Position numbers and translations under genes: made by a program. Shown one piece after another: positions 8,219 to 15,795 of a stretch of 33,182 nucleotides of DNA. This DNA comes from Symploca sp. SIO2C1 (GTDB taxonomy: Bacteria; Cyanobacteriota; Cyanobacteriia; Cyanobacteriales; Coleofasciculaceae), in NCBI GenBank assembly GCA_010692635.1, contig JAAHGL010000007.1, forward strand, positions 52,866 through 86,047. The letters are read 5' to 3'. Below the pieces are notes generated by a model. The model was not told the origin of the DNA. It saw only the letters and a list, made by a program, of their open reading frames with translations, and ran no database searches. Position 1 is the first letter of the stretch; each line of letters begins with the position of its first letter.

Positions 8219-8264
8219 AAGTGCCGTGGAAATTGAGCCCATCGGTAAAATTTCCACGGCACTT
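8219..8264 (-). terminator. Long hairpin downstream of the GH57 gene
   Basis: A perfect 16-bp stem pairs 8219-8234 (AAGTGCCGTGGAAATT) with 8249-8264 around a 14-nt loop. It lies 64 bp beyond the stop of the minus-strand GH57 gene and is followed on that strand by TTTCGTTG. Its position between convergent genes suggests a terminator, possibly bidirectional; the length of the stem is unusual. Confidence 0.6.
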
Positions 8265-8327
8265 AGAAAGAAAAACAAACGCTTGAAACCCTTATCTGAT
8301 ATGGTTGGTGATTTTCTTCAGCAAGCC

Positions 8328-11006
8328 CTAAGGTAACAAACTCAGCCAAGGACTAACATCTACAGCCAGTTTTTCCCCAAGCTCTAATAACAAGCGCAGT
8401 GAAGTAGTATCCCAGTCAGTTTGTGAAGGCAACTCATCAGTATCAACGCCATCATTGCTGGCAAAAATCTGGTGAGCTCGAATCGCTAGCTGACACTGTT
8501 GTGTGATACTACTGTGCAAACGACTGAAGTAAAGTTCCTGACAGCGATCAAGAGATAAAACGAATTGAAGCTGATTACCCACATCAATTAGACGCTCAAC
8601 GTAGTGGATATCCTCCTCTAGGGTTTCTGGGTTAGTTTTGTACAAAAGTTGCCACAGCGATCGCCAAATCAACTTCTCCAGAGTTTGTTGAGCTTGGGAA
8701 ATATTCAAATTACAGTGCAAGTGATTGGCTTCAGTAGTAATAGCTTCCAATTCTGCTAGATGAGTTAATACTAGTTGAGAGTCACTAGTTTCTTGCTCCA
8801 GCGCCTTGATGGTAATCAGACAGCGATTAGATAGAGCAATTTCCGCTGCTACTTGTAATTCTTGCGGTACAGGCAACTCATCCCGATGGAATGCCATCAA
8901 CACCCCGTAATTATCCCGGTAAACCTGGTGGTACAACTGATCCAAACGTGTCAAGGTTTCCTGGTTCAACAGCTGCATAATCCGGTGTCGTTCCTCGGCA
9001 AACAAATTTTGCAAGCTGAAAGTCTGCTCTCCAAACAGCTTCGTCATAGCAATAATTGCATGGGCAGCGCTAGCTTGCTTAAGAGCATCAAATAGCTGAT
9101 TCTTAATTTGGCTGTAGGCAAGACGACCAACAAATGGTTGAATACAGCAGTGGAAATCCCAGCCTCCCAAATGCAATACAGCAAACACCAACTCAGAGCT
9201 TTCTTTGGTAATTTCTGAGACCAATTGTAGTTGTCCTACCGCCAGGGTTAAATTCCCCATGCGTTGTAGCTGGTAGTCTAGCTGCCGTGCTTCGTAGCAG
9301 TAAACCCGTTCTTGTTCAGCATAATTGGTGAATAGAGAGCTGATGGCGTAGTGGACTGCAACTTGGTTGAGGCTAACTTGTGAGGGTACGACCAATTGTC
9401 GATAAACCCCCTCTCCTGTTTGAAAGGATTTCAGATTACTGGGAGCTTGGGCAAGGCGCTCACGAAAACCTGTTTCTAGCTGTATGCCTGTCACATCACC
9501 AGCTAATGCCAAGGCATGGGCAGCATAGCGCAGAATCTGAACCCCTTCCGGACGGGAGATTTCCTCGAAAAACCAACCACAGCTGGTATACATTAACAGG
9601 GCATGACGCTGCATTTCCAACAACCGCAGGGCATCAATCTGCTCTAGTTGGGTAAGTTGATGATGTTGGTGAGAGTTCAGAAAGCTCTCAATATTGGCTG
9701 GGGAATAATTCTTATTCCGAGACGCTTCTCGATCGCGAATTACTTGAATATATTGATCCCGCGCCTCCCAGGGCTCACGGAAGAATTGGCGACCTGTATC
9801 GTCATAAATCTTAATTAACTCATCCCGCAACCAATCCAGGGCATCCCGCAAGGGACGCCGCCATTTCTGATGCCAGACACCATCACCCCCACAACCACAG
9901 TCATCTTGCCAACGATCGACTCCGTGAGCACAACTCCAAGCAGTTACTGGCTTAAGTACAACTTCCCAGGTTGGCTCGTTGAGACTGAGATAGTGAGCAA
10001 AATTGGTCACCGTCCAGTTCCGACGAGGAAACTCTTGGGTAAAAGCGTAGGCAAGACACATCTGTGTATGGTGCTTGTGATGCCCAAAGGTTTCCCCATC
10101 TGTTGCTACACTAATGAGCTGGGACGGACGGTGATCCCCACGGATTGCCAAACCTAAACGGCTGACAAAATGGTCACAATTGCTCAAGATATTACTAAAG
10201 CCCATATCTCGAGAGATGGGTCCGTCGTAGAAAAAGATATCGATGTATTGACCCTCAGGCAGAAAACAACGGTAAGGTCTTGTGGGATCAATCTGGGAAC
10301 CACCCACTTCATGCCATTCGGGATCAGGGTTCTCATCGTTGGGGAGCTCACGACAGCGCTCAGCTTGAGAGGGAGCCAGAATGATAAATTTAATGCCCTC
10401 GGCTACTAAAACTTCGAGAGTAGGATAATCTACAGCAGCTTCCGCCAACCACATCCCTTCGGGATCACGACCAAAGCGGGAGCGGAAGTCCGCTTTACCC
10501 CAGCGGATTTGGGTGTATTTATCCCGTTCATTGGCTAGGGGTAGAATGATATGGTTGTAGACTTGGGCGATCGCATTGCCATGACCATTGAGGCGATCGC
10601 AACTTTTGCGGTCAGCTTCCAGAATTCGCTCATAAACTTCAATATCATAGCGTTCCAGCCATGACATCAGCGTTGGACCAATGTTGAAGCTCAAATACTC
10701 ATAATTATTGACCAAGTCTATAACTTCGCCCTGCTCATTCAACACCCTGGCAAAGGCATTGGGGCGATAGCATTCATGGTGAATGCGCTCGTTCCAGTCG
10801 TGGAAAGGAGCAGCACTGGACTGACGTTCAATCGTGTCCAAATAAGGGTTTTCCCTGGGCGGCTGGTAGAAATGACCATGAATGGTTACATAAACACCTG
10901 TTGCAGTCTGTAGGGGATTATCACCATTACCAGGAGTATTCGTCAACTGGGTATCAGAGTTCATTGTCACAGCTGGTGAACCTTGAACATCAGCAGCAAA
11001 AGTCAT
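8328..11006 (-). CDS. GH57-type glycoside hydrolase with DUF3536 region
   Basis: An 892-residue cytosolic protein related to alpha-amylase/4-alpha-glucanotransferase/branching enzymes of family GH57, in the subgroup carrying a DUF3536 domain that is common in cyanobacteria. Visible GH57 features: TIHGHFYQPPRENPYL (41-56, the HxHxxQ first motif), PEGMWLAEAAVDYPTL (182-197, candidate nucleophile Glu189), and SVATDGETFGHHKHHT (299-314, candidate acid/base Asp303). The C-terminal half (about 470-890) is helical, with repeated Gln/Leu-rich segments, and would be the DUF3536 part. No signal peptide. It probably acts on glycogen or another alpha-glucan; the exact reaction is not established from sequence. 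ATG 11006 has no clear ribosome site; ATG at residue 15 is an alternative. Confidence 0.9.
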   Translation of the reverse strand: MTFAADVQGSPAVTMNSDTQLTNTPGNGDNPLQTATGVYVTIHGHFYQPPRENPYLDTIERQSSAAPFHDWNERIHHECYRPNAFARVLNEQGEVIDLVNNYEYLSFNIGPTLMSWLERYDIEVYERILEADRKSCDRLNGHGNAIAQVYNHIILPLANERDKYTQIRWGKADFRSRFGRDPEGMWLAEAAVDYPTLEVLVAEGIKFIILAPSQAERCRELPNDENPDPEWHEVGGSQIDPTRPYRCFLPEGQYIDIFFYDGPISRDMGFSNILSNCDHFVSRLGLAIRGDHRPSQLISVATDGETFGHHKHHTQMCLAYAFTQEFPRRNWTVTNFAHYLSLNEPTWEVVLKPVTAWSCAHGVDRWQDDCGCGGDGVWHQKWRRPLRDALDWLRDELIKIYDDTGRQFFREPWEARDQYIQVIRDREASRNKNYSPANIESFLNSHQHHQLTQLEQIDALRLLEMQRHALLMYTSCGWFFEEISRPEGVQILRYAAHALALAGDVTGIQLETGFRERLAQAPSNLKSFQTGEGVYRQLVVPSQVSLNQVAVHYAISSLFTNYAEQERVYCYEARQLDYQLQRMGNLTLAVGQLQLVSEITKESSELVFAVLHLGGWDFHCCIQPFVGRLAYSQIKNQLFDALKQASAAHAIIAMTKLFGEQTFSLQNLFAEERHRIMQLLNQETLTRLDQLYHQVYRDNYGVLMAFHRDELPVPQELQVAAEIALSNRCLITIKALEQETSDSQLVLTHLAELEAITTEANHLHCNLNISQAQQTLEKLIWRSLWQLLYKTNPETLEEDIHYVERLIDVGNQLQFVLSLDRCQELYFSRLHSSITQQCQLAIRAHQIFASNDGVDTDELPSQTDWDTTSLRLLLELGEKLAVDVSPWLSLLP

Positions 11007-11509
11007 ATGAATTAACCAATTACTAAAAAACTATTCAGGCTGTTTCCTTCTGTGCACTAGTCTAAGAAGGCAGGAGGCAGAAGGCAGAAGGCAAAAGAGA
11101 TCTCATTACCCAATAATTTCTCCTTGACAAAGCACTAGAAATAACTTCTTTATAAGGAGGGACTCAACAGGAAAACTCAAGCTAATTTCTGCTTTGGATT
11201 TGCTATCTTTAGAGGTTAAGAACAGCAGATTTTAGCAAAGAGGTGTCAAACGAACAGTGAAGCTTTTTTTGGGAAATGAAAATGTGGCAAGCTTTGAACA
11301 ATGTTATTATTGAACCGCAATTACTAGGATGTAGAGTCTCGAGTTCATGGAAAGTGCCTTAAGTTAATCAAACTTAACTACATAATAACAATTCTCCATC
11401 ATGGTTACAACTTGCCAATGACATTTGCTTTTATCTTTGTGCAGCGAGTATTGTCTGAAATCTTGCTATCCTTCCCCCTTACCCTTTTACCTTATATTTC
11501 AAAAACTAG
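11007..11509. other. Divergent intergenic region
   Basis: 503 bp between the divergent GH57 and antiporter genes. It holds the TGCACTAGT-linked heptamer repeat (11053-11093). I see no tRNA, no good hairpin-plus-T terminator and no open frame worth calling; a T-run at 11264-11270 has no stem before it. Promoters for both genes are presumably here. Confidence 0.5.
11053..11093 (+). repeat. Dispersed repeat: TGCACTAGT followed by GAAGGCA heptamers
   Basis: TGCACTAGT (11053-11061), then CTAA, then four units GAAGGCA/GGAGGCA (11066-11093). The same order of motif and heptamers recurs at 19282-19329 on the same strand. Confidence 0.85.
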
Positions 11510-12631
11510 ATGCTCAATAAAAACATAATTTTGTATAGCTTGTTACTGTTTGTCCCCATCTCCATTGCAGGGCACTTTCTAGGGTGGGGTTCGACAGTTA
11601 TTTTTATTACCTCTGGTTTAGCAATTATCCCTCTAGCTGCCTTTATGGGTAATGCAACAGAAGAAATTGCTGTGGTGGTTGGTCCCAATCTGGGAGGTTT
11701 GTTAAATGCTACTTTTGGTAACGCCACAGAATTAATTATTGCCCTGATTGCTCTCAATGCTGGGTTAGTCAATGTTGTCAAAGCTACCATCACTGGCTCA
11801 ATTATCAGTAACTTATTACTGGTGATGGGTTTTTCGATGTTCTTGGGAGGCCTCCGTTACAAAGAGCAGGAATTTCAGCCGATTCTGGCGCGGGTGAATG
11901 CTTCTTCAATGAACTTAGCGGTGATTGCGATTCTCCTGCCAACTGCGATGGATGCTACCTCTACTGGTATTGATGAAGCTACATTACAAGGCCTTTCTGT
12001 CGCAGTTGCTGTAGTGTTGATCTTGGTTTATGGGCTGACATTGCTATTTTCCATGAAAACCCATAGCTATCTATTTGATGTTGGTGTGGCGGAATTGGAG
12101 ACAGCTTCGGATGAACAAGGAAACTCAGAGGAACAGGAGCATTCACAACACAAACCCAATGTATGGTTATGGCTTGGAGTGCTACTAGCTATTACCTTAT
12201 TTGTAGCTTTTGAGTCAGAATTGTTGGTTGACACTCTGGAAGAGGCCACTGAGAAATTAGGGTTAACGAGACTGTTTACTGGTGTTATTTTATTACCGGT
12301 GATTGGTAATGCAGCTGAACATGCCACCGCTGTCACCGTAGCAATGAAAAATAAGATGGATCTTTCTCTATCCGTAGCAGTAGGTTCTAGTTTACAAATT
12401 GCTCTGTTTGTTGCACCAGTTTTAGTCCTTGCTGGATGGTTCATGGGTCAACCAATGGATTTGGATTTTAACCCCTTTGAATTGGTAGCAGTATCTGTAG
12501 CAGTGTTGATTGCCAATTCCATTAGTTCTGATGGTAAGTCCAACTGGCTCGAGGGGATTTTGCTCTTAGCAACCTATGTAGTTTTAGGGCTAGCATTTTA
12601 CTTCCATCCAGTAATTCAGGGTTTGGGTTGA
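11510..12631 (+). CDS. Calcium/proton (cation) antiporter, CaCA/CAX family
   Basis: A 373-residue inner-membrane protein of about 11 helices with the two inverted alpha repeats of the Ca2+/cation antiporter superfamily: GNATELIIALIALNAG (70-85, Glu74) in the first half and GNAAEHATAVTVAMKNKMDL (266-285, Glu270) in the second. The halves are joined by a cytosolic acidic linker (ELETASDEQGNSEEQEH, about 195-211), characteristic of CAX exchangers, which expel Ca2+ in exchange for protons. The length is normal. The start is ATG 11510; the preceding ORF-free stretch is pyrimidine-rich and lacks a ribosome site. It is monocistronic; the next gene has its own promoter candidate. Confidence 0.93.
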   Translation: MLNKNIILYSLLLFVPISIAGHFLGWGSTVIFITSGLAIIPLAAFMGNATEEIAVVVGPNLGGLLNATFGNATELIIALIALNAGLVNVVKATITGSIISNLLLVMGFSMFLGGLRYKEQEFQPILARVNASSMNLAVIAILLPTAMDATSTGIDEATLQGLSVAVAVVLILVYGLTLLFSMKTHSYLFDVGVAELETASDEQGNSEEQEHSQHKPNVWLWLGVLLAITLFVAFESELLVDTLEEATEKLGLTRLFTGVILLPVIGNAAEHATAVTVAMKNKMDLSLSVAVGSSLQIALFVAPVLVLAGWFMGQPMDLDFNPFELVAVSVAVLIANSISSDGKSNWLEGILLLATYVVLGLAFYFHPVIQGLG

Positions 12632-12633
12632 TG

Positions 12634-12661
12634 TTAGCAGCTTTGGCAGGCTTGCTATAAT
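12634..12661 (+). promoter_or_regulatory. Extended -10 promoter for the toxin-antitoxin pair
   Basis: TGCTATAAT at 12653-12661 is a perfect extended -10 (TGnTATAAT). TTAGCA (12634-12639) is a weak -35 with a 16-bp spacer. The predicted start is about 28 bp before the antitoxin ATG. Confidence 0.5.
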
Positions 12662-12695
12662 ATGGTCAGAATTCTGAACTACCACATCTTTAACT

Positions 12696-12908
12696 ATGAC
12701 TTCCCAGCAACTCGACAACCGCTCTCAACGTCTCGAAGCCCGAGTTGCAACTTTGGAGTCGGAGCTAGCACAGTTGAAGCAACTACTTTCTGGCTTGCTT
12801 CAACAGAAAACTCCTTGGTGGATGCAAGTGGCAGGCACCTTTGAAAACGACCCTATCTTTGACAAGGCAGTTTGTCTAGGTCAAGAATGGCGACAGTCTG
12901 CTGAGTAG
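12696..12908 (+). CDS. Putative antitoxin of a PIN (VapC) system
   Basis: 70 residues: an N-terminal coiled-coil/helix (RSQRLEARVATLESELAQLK, residues 9-28) and a C-terminal segment with PWWMQVAGTFENDPIFDKAV and LGQEWRQ. The same W-x-x-x-AGTF-x-ND-x-x-F/Y-D pattern occurs, from memory, in small cyanobacterial proteins encoded before PIN toxins, and would be the toxin-binding tail. It has no classical AbrB or RHH fold that I can see; the coiled coil may mediate oligomerisation. ATG 12696 lacks an obvious ribosome site. The stop is followed 17 bp later by the toxin start, so the two genes form an operon. Confidence 0.75.
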   Translation: MTSQQLDNRSQRLEARVATLESELAQLKQLLSGLLQQKTPWWMQVAGTFENDPIFDKAVCLGQEWRQSAE

Positions 12909-12925
12909 CTCCCGAATACTTGACG

Positions 12926-13351
12926 ATGTACCTTCTGGACACTGATCATCTCAGTCTAATCCAGCGTAATGGGCAAGAAGGAAGACGCATTCTAGCAAGG
13001 TTGGCAACCGTTGAAGAAGCTGAGGTTGCAGTTACTATTATTACCTACGAAGAACAAGTTAGAGGTCGTCTCGGTGTAATATCCAGAGCAAAAACTTTAG
13101 AGGAGCAGCTATTGGCATATCAATGGCTACAGCAACTTTCAGATAATTATCGATCAATTGTGATCATGCCATTTAATCGTGCTGCTGGGCTAGAGTACCA
13201 ACACTTGAGAAAAACTTATCCACGTCTAGGTAATATGGATCTGAAAATTGCTGCAATTTATCTTGTGAAGAATGCGATATTACTTACCCGTAATACCTCA
13301 GATTTTGGACAAATTAAAGAATTGCAAATAGAGGACTGGTCAGGAGTATAA
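12926..13351 (+). CDS. PIN-domain ribonuclease toxin (VapC-like)
   Basis: 141 residues covering a full PIN domain. The Mg2+-binding acidic residues are visible: Asp5 in MYLLDTDHLSLIQR, Glu42/43 in ITYEEQVRG, Asp105 in GNMDLKIAA, and Asp126 in TRNTSDFGQI. VapC toxins cleave tRNA or rRNA and are held inactive by the upstream antitoxin. ATG 12926 is preferred over TTG 12920. Active site and length are intact, so the toxin is probably functional; target RNA unknown. Confidence 0.9.
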   Translation: MYLLDTDHLSLIQRNGQEGRRILARLATVEEAEVAVTIITYEEQVRGRLGVISRAKTLEEQLLAYQWLQQLSDNYRSIVIMPFNRAAGLEYQHLRKTYPRLGNMDLKIAAIYLVKNAILLTRNTSDFGQIKELQIEDWSGV

Positions 13352-13380
13352 ATAAAATAGATGAAAAATTCCCTAGCCAG

Positions 13381-13528
13381 TAGGGTGGGCATTGTCAACA
13401 ATATCCAACAGCAGCGAAATAATTGGGGAGCAATGCCCACCACAGTCTTCTCTCCTAATCGCGATTGGTGGGCAAAAAGGGGTAATTTATCAGTCCAATT
13501 GTCGAAGAGCTTCAATTTGCCCACCCTA
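13381..13528. mobile_element. MITE-like element with TAGGGTGGGCA ends
   Basis: Ends TAGGGTGGGCA (13381-13391) and TGCCCACCCTA (13518-13528) are perfect 11-bp inverted repeats. Inside, CAATGCCCACC (13431-13441) and ATTGGTGGGCA (13464-13474) are inverted copies of the same motif, so the 148-bp element is two successive hairpin modules. No transposase is encoded. It resembles GGGTGGGC-type dispersed repeats of cyanobacterial genomes. Confidence 0.65.
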
Positions 13529-13585
13529 CAATGCGATCGCACTAGTGCAGGGGGGCAGAAATAACCCAGCAGTGTGAGATCGTAC

Positions 13586-13694
13586 GACTTACGCACCGTA
13601 ACGCAATTCTGTCATCCTGAGCGATTGCGAAGGATCTCCCAGCTGCAAGAGAATGCTTTTTTTACTTTGAGTATGACAGCTGAGTGCGTAAGTC
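13586..13694. mobile_element. 109-bp MITE-like element with GACTTACGCAC ends
   Basis: Perfect 11-bp terminal inverted repeats GACTTACGCAC (13586-13596) and GTGCGTAAGTC (13684-13694). A second nested pair is CTGTCAT (13609-13615) and ATGACAG (13673-13679), with CCTGAGCGATTGCGAAGGATC inside. No coding capacity, so it would need a transposase in trans. No clean target duplication is visible. Confidence 0.7.
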
Positions 13695-13754
13695 CTAGAT
13701 CGATAGAATCCCTACTATATAAGCATTCTTAATTCTTAATTCCGCGTAGTGATA

Positions 13755-14210
13755 CTAGACCTCATAATGAGTAGTGGCTTGTTGAATAAATTGCTGCCAT
13801 ACATCATTTGGCTCCCAAATCTTGAGTAAGTCTCCTTTCATTGTTGTTTCGTCAAACCTGCCTTTAAGGCGACGATAGAGGTACATGAAGACCGAAACTC
13901 GCTTATTAGCAACGCAATGTACGAAAACCTTGCGAGTTTGGTGTACTTCCATCACTTCAAAAAAATGCTCCAAATCTTGCAATGTTGGATTTTCCCAAAC
14001 GACGGGAATCTCCACATATTCCATACTATGAGATTCCACAGTTGTCCGCTCATTGGGCAGTGCATGATCAGACGTTGGCAGAGCCAAATTGACGACGACT
14101 TGATAGCCATGGTGGGCAATTGAAACCAACTGCTCTTCTGTGGGTTGTCCAGCAGTTGCTATTAAATCTGAAAGTGACAGAAAATTATAGATTGATGCTA
14201 ACGAGTTCAT
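13755..14210 (-). CDS. Protein tyrosine phosphatase-like protein with CX4R loop
   Basis: 151 residues resembling the short phosphatase/DUF442-like family: N-terminal FLSLSDLIATAGQPTEEQL (the SGQP-type motif), the beta-strand VVVNLALPTSDHALPNE, then the putative P-loop VFVHCVANKRVSVFMYLYRR. Cys and Arg in HCVANKR are separated by four residues rather than the five of the canonical HCX5R, and the usual Gly is an Asn. The DUF442/BLH subgroup also has a short loop, so activity may survive, but substrate and even phosphatase activity are unproven. No signal peptide. It is a single gene, minus strand, next to the MITE block. Confidence 0.75.
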   Translation of the reverse strand: MNSLASIYNFLSLSDLIATAGQPTEEQLVSIAHHGYQVVVNLALPTSDHALPNERTTVESHSMEYVEIPVVWENPTLQDLEHFFEVMEVHQTRKVFVHCVANKRVSVFMYLYRRLKGRFDETTMKGDLLKIWEPNDVWQQFIQQATTHYEV

Positions 14211-14302
14211 TATTACTCAGTCAAAACTACTTTCGTTTTCTTAAACTCTTAAGTTGCACTCACCTATACCTGGATGACTGCGATCGCTAAATCACTGTTA
14301 AA

Positions 14303-15061
14303 TCATATTCGACATACAACTTGAACATCAATATCCAAAACCTTAGTCGCAGCTTGTAGAGCCGTACAAGTTTCCGAAGTCATAGTACCGACAGTTTTTA
14401 AGTTATTTCTTTCTTGAAATTTCTTTAAACTATCTAGGGTATATTCGTCAAAAACACCGCTATAACTTTTTTGGTAATCACCAGTTTTATTTAAGATATA
14501 TTCGAGTATTAAAACATTTAAGTTTTCGCTGCCAATGATAAAGTCTTTGTTATTAGATATTACTAATGTATTAGATATTTCGTAATTGCTGCTAACGCTG
14601 TCGCTAACGCTAAATTCGTAATTGCTGCTAGAGTTGTTGTTAGATTGGACAAGAGTGTTATATTGGGAAGTGTTGTTATCGCCATTAATGATTACGCCAC
14701 TATTAGGATCAGAGGTAATATGGGCTGGATCATTACTATTATTTCGCTGTGCTTTTTCTACTAAATCGCTGCTTATAGTCAAAAACATGAGTATTAACAA
14801 AGAATATATAAAACTTAATAAAGTGAAGCTTGTCTTGATTTTAAGTAGCCTTTTTTGTAGTAACAACAATAACAAGAATAAAGCTATGCTAATAGCTATG
14901 ACAGGATAATGTACACTCGAAAGAACAAAAAATAAAAGTGCCAGATTACCAAGCATCACTTTTAAAAAAATTAAAGCTCTTTCCTTATAGCAGGCTAAAT
15001 TTTCTTCAAAGGGACGCTCTAAACGGTCTAATGTGAATTTATTTGTTCTGTTATTACTCAT
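14303..15061 (-). CDS. Membrane protein with C-terminal peptidoglycan-binding-like domain
   Basis: 252 residues. Three hydrophobic helices lie at about 31-50, 53-69 and 79-97, with a basic turn at 70-76. An odd number of helices with that basic turn inside would place the rest outside the cytosol. Residues 107-175 are Asn/Ser-rich linker (NNNSSSNYEF, SVSDSVSSNY). Residues 181-236 look like a PG_binding_1 fold: LILEYILNKTGDY, GVFDEYTLDSLKKFQERNNL, then VGTMTSETCTAL. The last residues include two cysteines that might form a disulfide. This suggests a protein anchored in the inner membrane that contacts cell wall; the function is unknown. Its start overlaps the stop of the upstream gene (TGA/ATG share bases at 15058-15061), indicating translational coupling. 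Confidence 0.75.
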   Translation of the reverse strand: MSNNRTNKFTLDRLERPFEENLACYKERALIFLKVMLGNLALLFFVLSSVHYPVIAISIALFLLLLLLQKRLLKIKTSFTLLSFIYSLLILMFLTISSDLVEKAQRNNSNDPAHITSDPNSGVIINGDNNTSQYNTLVQSNNNSSSNYEFSVSDSVSSNYEISNTLVISNNKDFIIGSENLNVLILEYILNKTGDYQKSYSGVFDEYTLDSLKKFQERNNLKTVGTMTSETCTALQAATKVLDIDVQVVCRI

Positions 15062-15342
15062 TGTTTCAGGTTCTTGATATCCTGATAAGTTTTCACCAAA
15101 ATCGCAGCCAAATCTTTAGTAATAAAGGAAAGTACCGTTATTAAAGTTGACAATCCGAACACCCATTGAAACACTTGTAGGATTAACAAATCCAGTTCTA
15201 CTAGTTTTAATGAATCTATACATCTAGCAGTACCCCACGTTATAAAAACCCAAGCAACAAGAAATATTGAATCCATTAATATTGTACAAATTATTTTAAG
15301 GCGTTCTATTAAAGAGTCCGTTAGGGTCTTATCGATGTTCAT
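15058..15342 (-). CDS. Small two-helix membrane protein
   Basis: 94 residues with hydrophobic segments at about 17-37 (ICTILMDSIFLVAWVFITWG) and 51-75, and charged ends, so both termini probably face the same side. I recognise no family. ATG 15342 has only a weak purine-poor leader. It is the first gene of a two-gene operon with the peptidoglycan-binding-like protein, coupled by an ATGA overlap, and may be its membrane partner. Confidence 0.65.
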   Translation of the reverse strand: MNIDKTLTDSLIERLKIICTILMDSIFLVAWVFITWGTARCIDSLKLVELDLLILQVFQWVFGLSTLITVLSFITKDLAAILVKTYQDIKNLKQ

Positions 15343-15444
15343 GGTGTAATAGGAAGAACTACATCATCTAAAATAGTCACAGCAATCCACAGCGTTTGTT
15401 CGATGCCTTACAGAAACGCCTGTTAAACATAAACATCAAGATAG

Positions 15445-15717
15445 TTGTACCAGATTCCGGAAATATCTGAGAAAAGGGGTAAGTTTTATGTCAATACGGA
15501 TGCGAAATTAACAATTGGAAACATTTGCAACAATACAAAGGTTATTGAAGCCCCCCAGCCCCCAATTGGAGGGGGAGCCTGGACTCAAAGTCCCCTGCTT
15601 TTGCAAACCCCTATAGGCTTGTTTCCTGTAACTGAAATTATGCACCTTAACGATCGCATTTGGGGTGATGCTGGTAATGATACCCTGGAAGGCGGTGCAG
15701 GTTACGATTTTTCGTAG
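15445..15717 (+). pseudogene. Fragment of an RTX (hemolysin-type Ca-binding) protein
   Basis: The last 20 residues of this frame, NDRIWGDAGNDTLEGGAGYD, match the GGxGxDxx nonapeptide pattern of secreted RTX calcium-binding proteins. The remainder (90 residues from a TTG) is not recognisable and contains Pro/Gly-rich sequence encoded by the C/G-rich repeat. RTX proteins have many tandem repeats and hundreds of residues, so this is most likely a relic. A short standalone gene is unlikely. Confidence 0.5.
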
Positions 15718-15734
15718 TCTAAACTCCAGAATGA

Positions 15735-15761
15735 TTGGGATTTAAATAGGAGCGGTATAAT
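15735..15761 (+). promoter_or_regulatory. Possible promoter of coaD
   Basis: Consensus -10 TATAAT at 15756-15761 with a weak TTGGGA (15735-15740) 15 bp upstream. The leader to the GTG start would be about 28 nt. Confidence 0.4.
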
Positions 15762-15795
15762 AGTCGCTTCAGTAACTTTTGGTTATGCCTCCCTC

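Larger units (their letters stand above)
7921..8327. other. Intergenic region of hairpins and repeats
   Basis: 407 bp without a convincing gene, between convergent genes. It contains a GC hairpin (7957-7982), the inverted repeat GTTATTTGTT/AACAAATAAC (7988-7997/8023-8032), an IS-end-like hairpin (8045-8093), AGTAACG/AGTAACA heptamers (8169-8196) and a 16-bp-stem hairpin (8219-8264). Confidence 0.7.
13352..13754. other. Gene-free block made of two inverted-repeat elements
   Basis: 403 bp between the toxin gene and the phosphatase-like gene. Nearly all of it is covered by the MITE-like elements at 13381-13528 and 13586-13694. The short open frames here follow the repeat sequence and are not credible genes. 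Confidence 0.7.
15343..15795. other. Intergenic region with decayed coding sequence
   Basis: 453 bp between the small membrane gene (minus) and coaD (plus). It includes an RTX-like fragment (15445-15717), a C-rich/G-rich inverted repeat around CCCCCAATTGGAGGGGG (15561-15577), and a promoter candidate for coaD. No intact gene. Confidence 0.5.

Noticed and set aside
8054-8278. 74-codon minus-strand frame
   Set aside because: It is a read-through of a long hairpin, heptamers and an IS-end-like hairpin; no TnpB features.
11160-11280. Small RNA ending at the T-run 11264-11270
   Set aside because: No stable stem precedes the T-run and no known cyanobacterial small-RNA motif was recognised.
12662-12844. 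60-codon frame MVRILNYHIF...
   Set aside because: Out of frame over the antitoxin gene; no family signature.
13258-13596. 112-codon minus-strand frame and short plus-strand frames in the MITE block
   Set aside because: They follow inverted-repeat sequence and overlap the toxin gene; no protein features.
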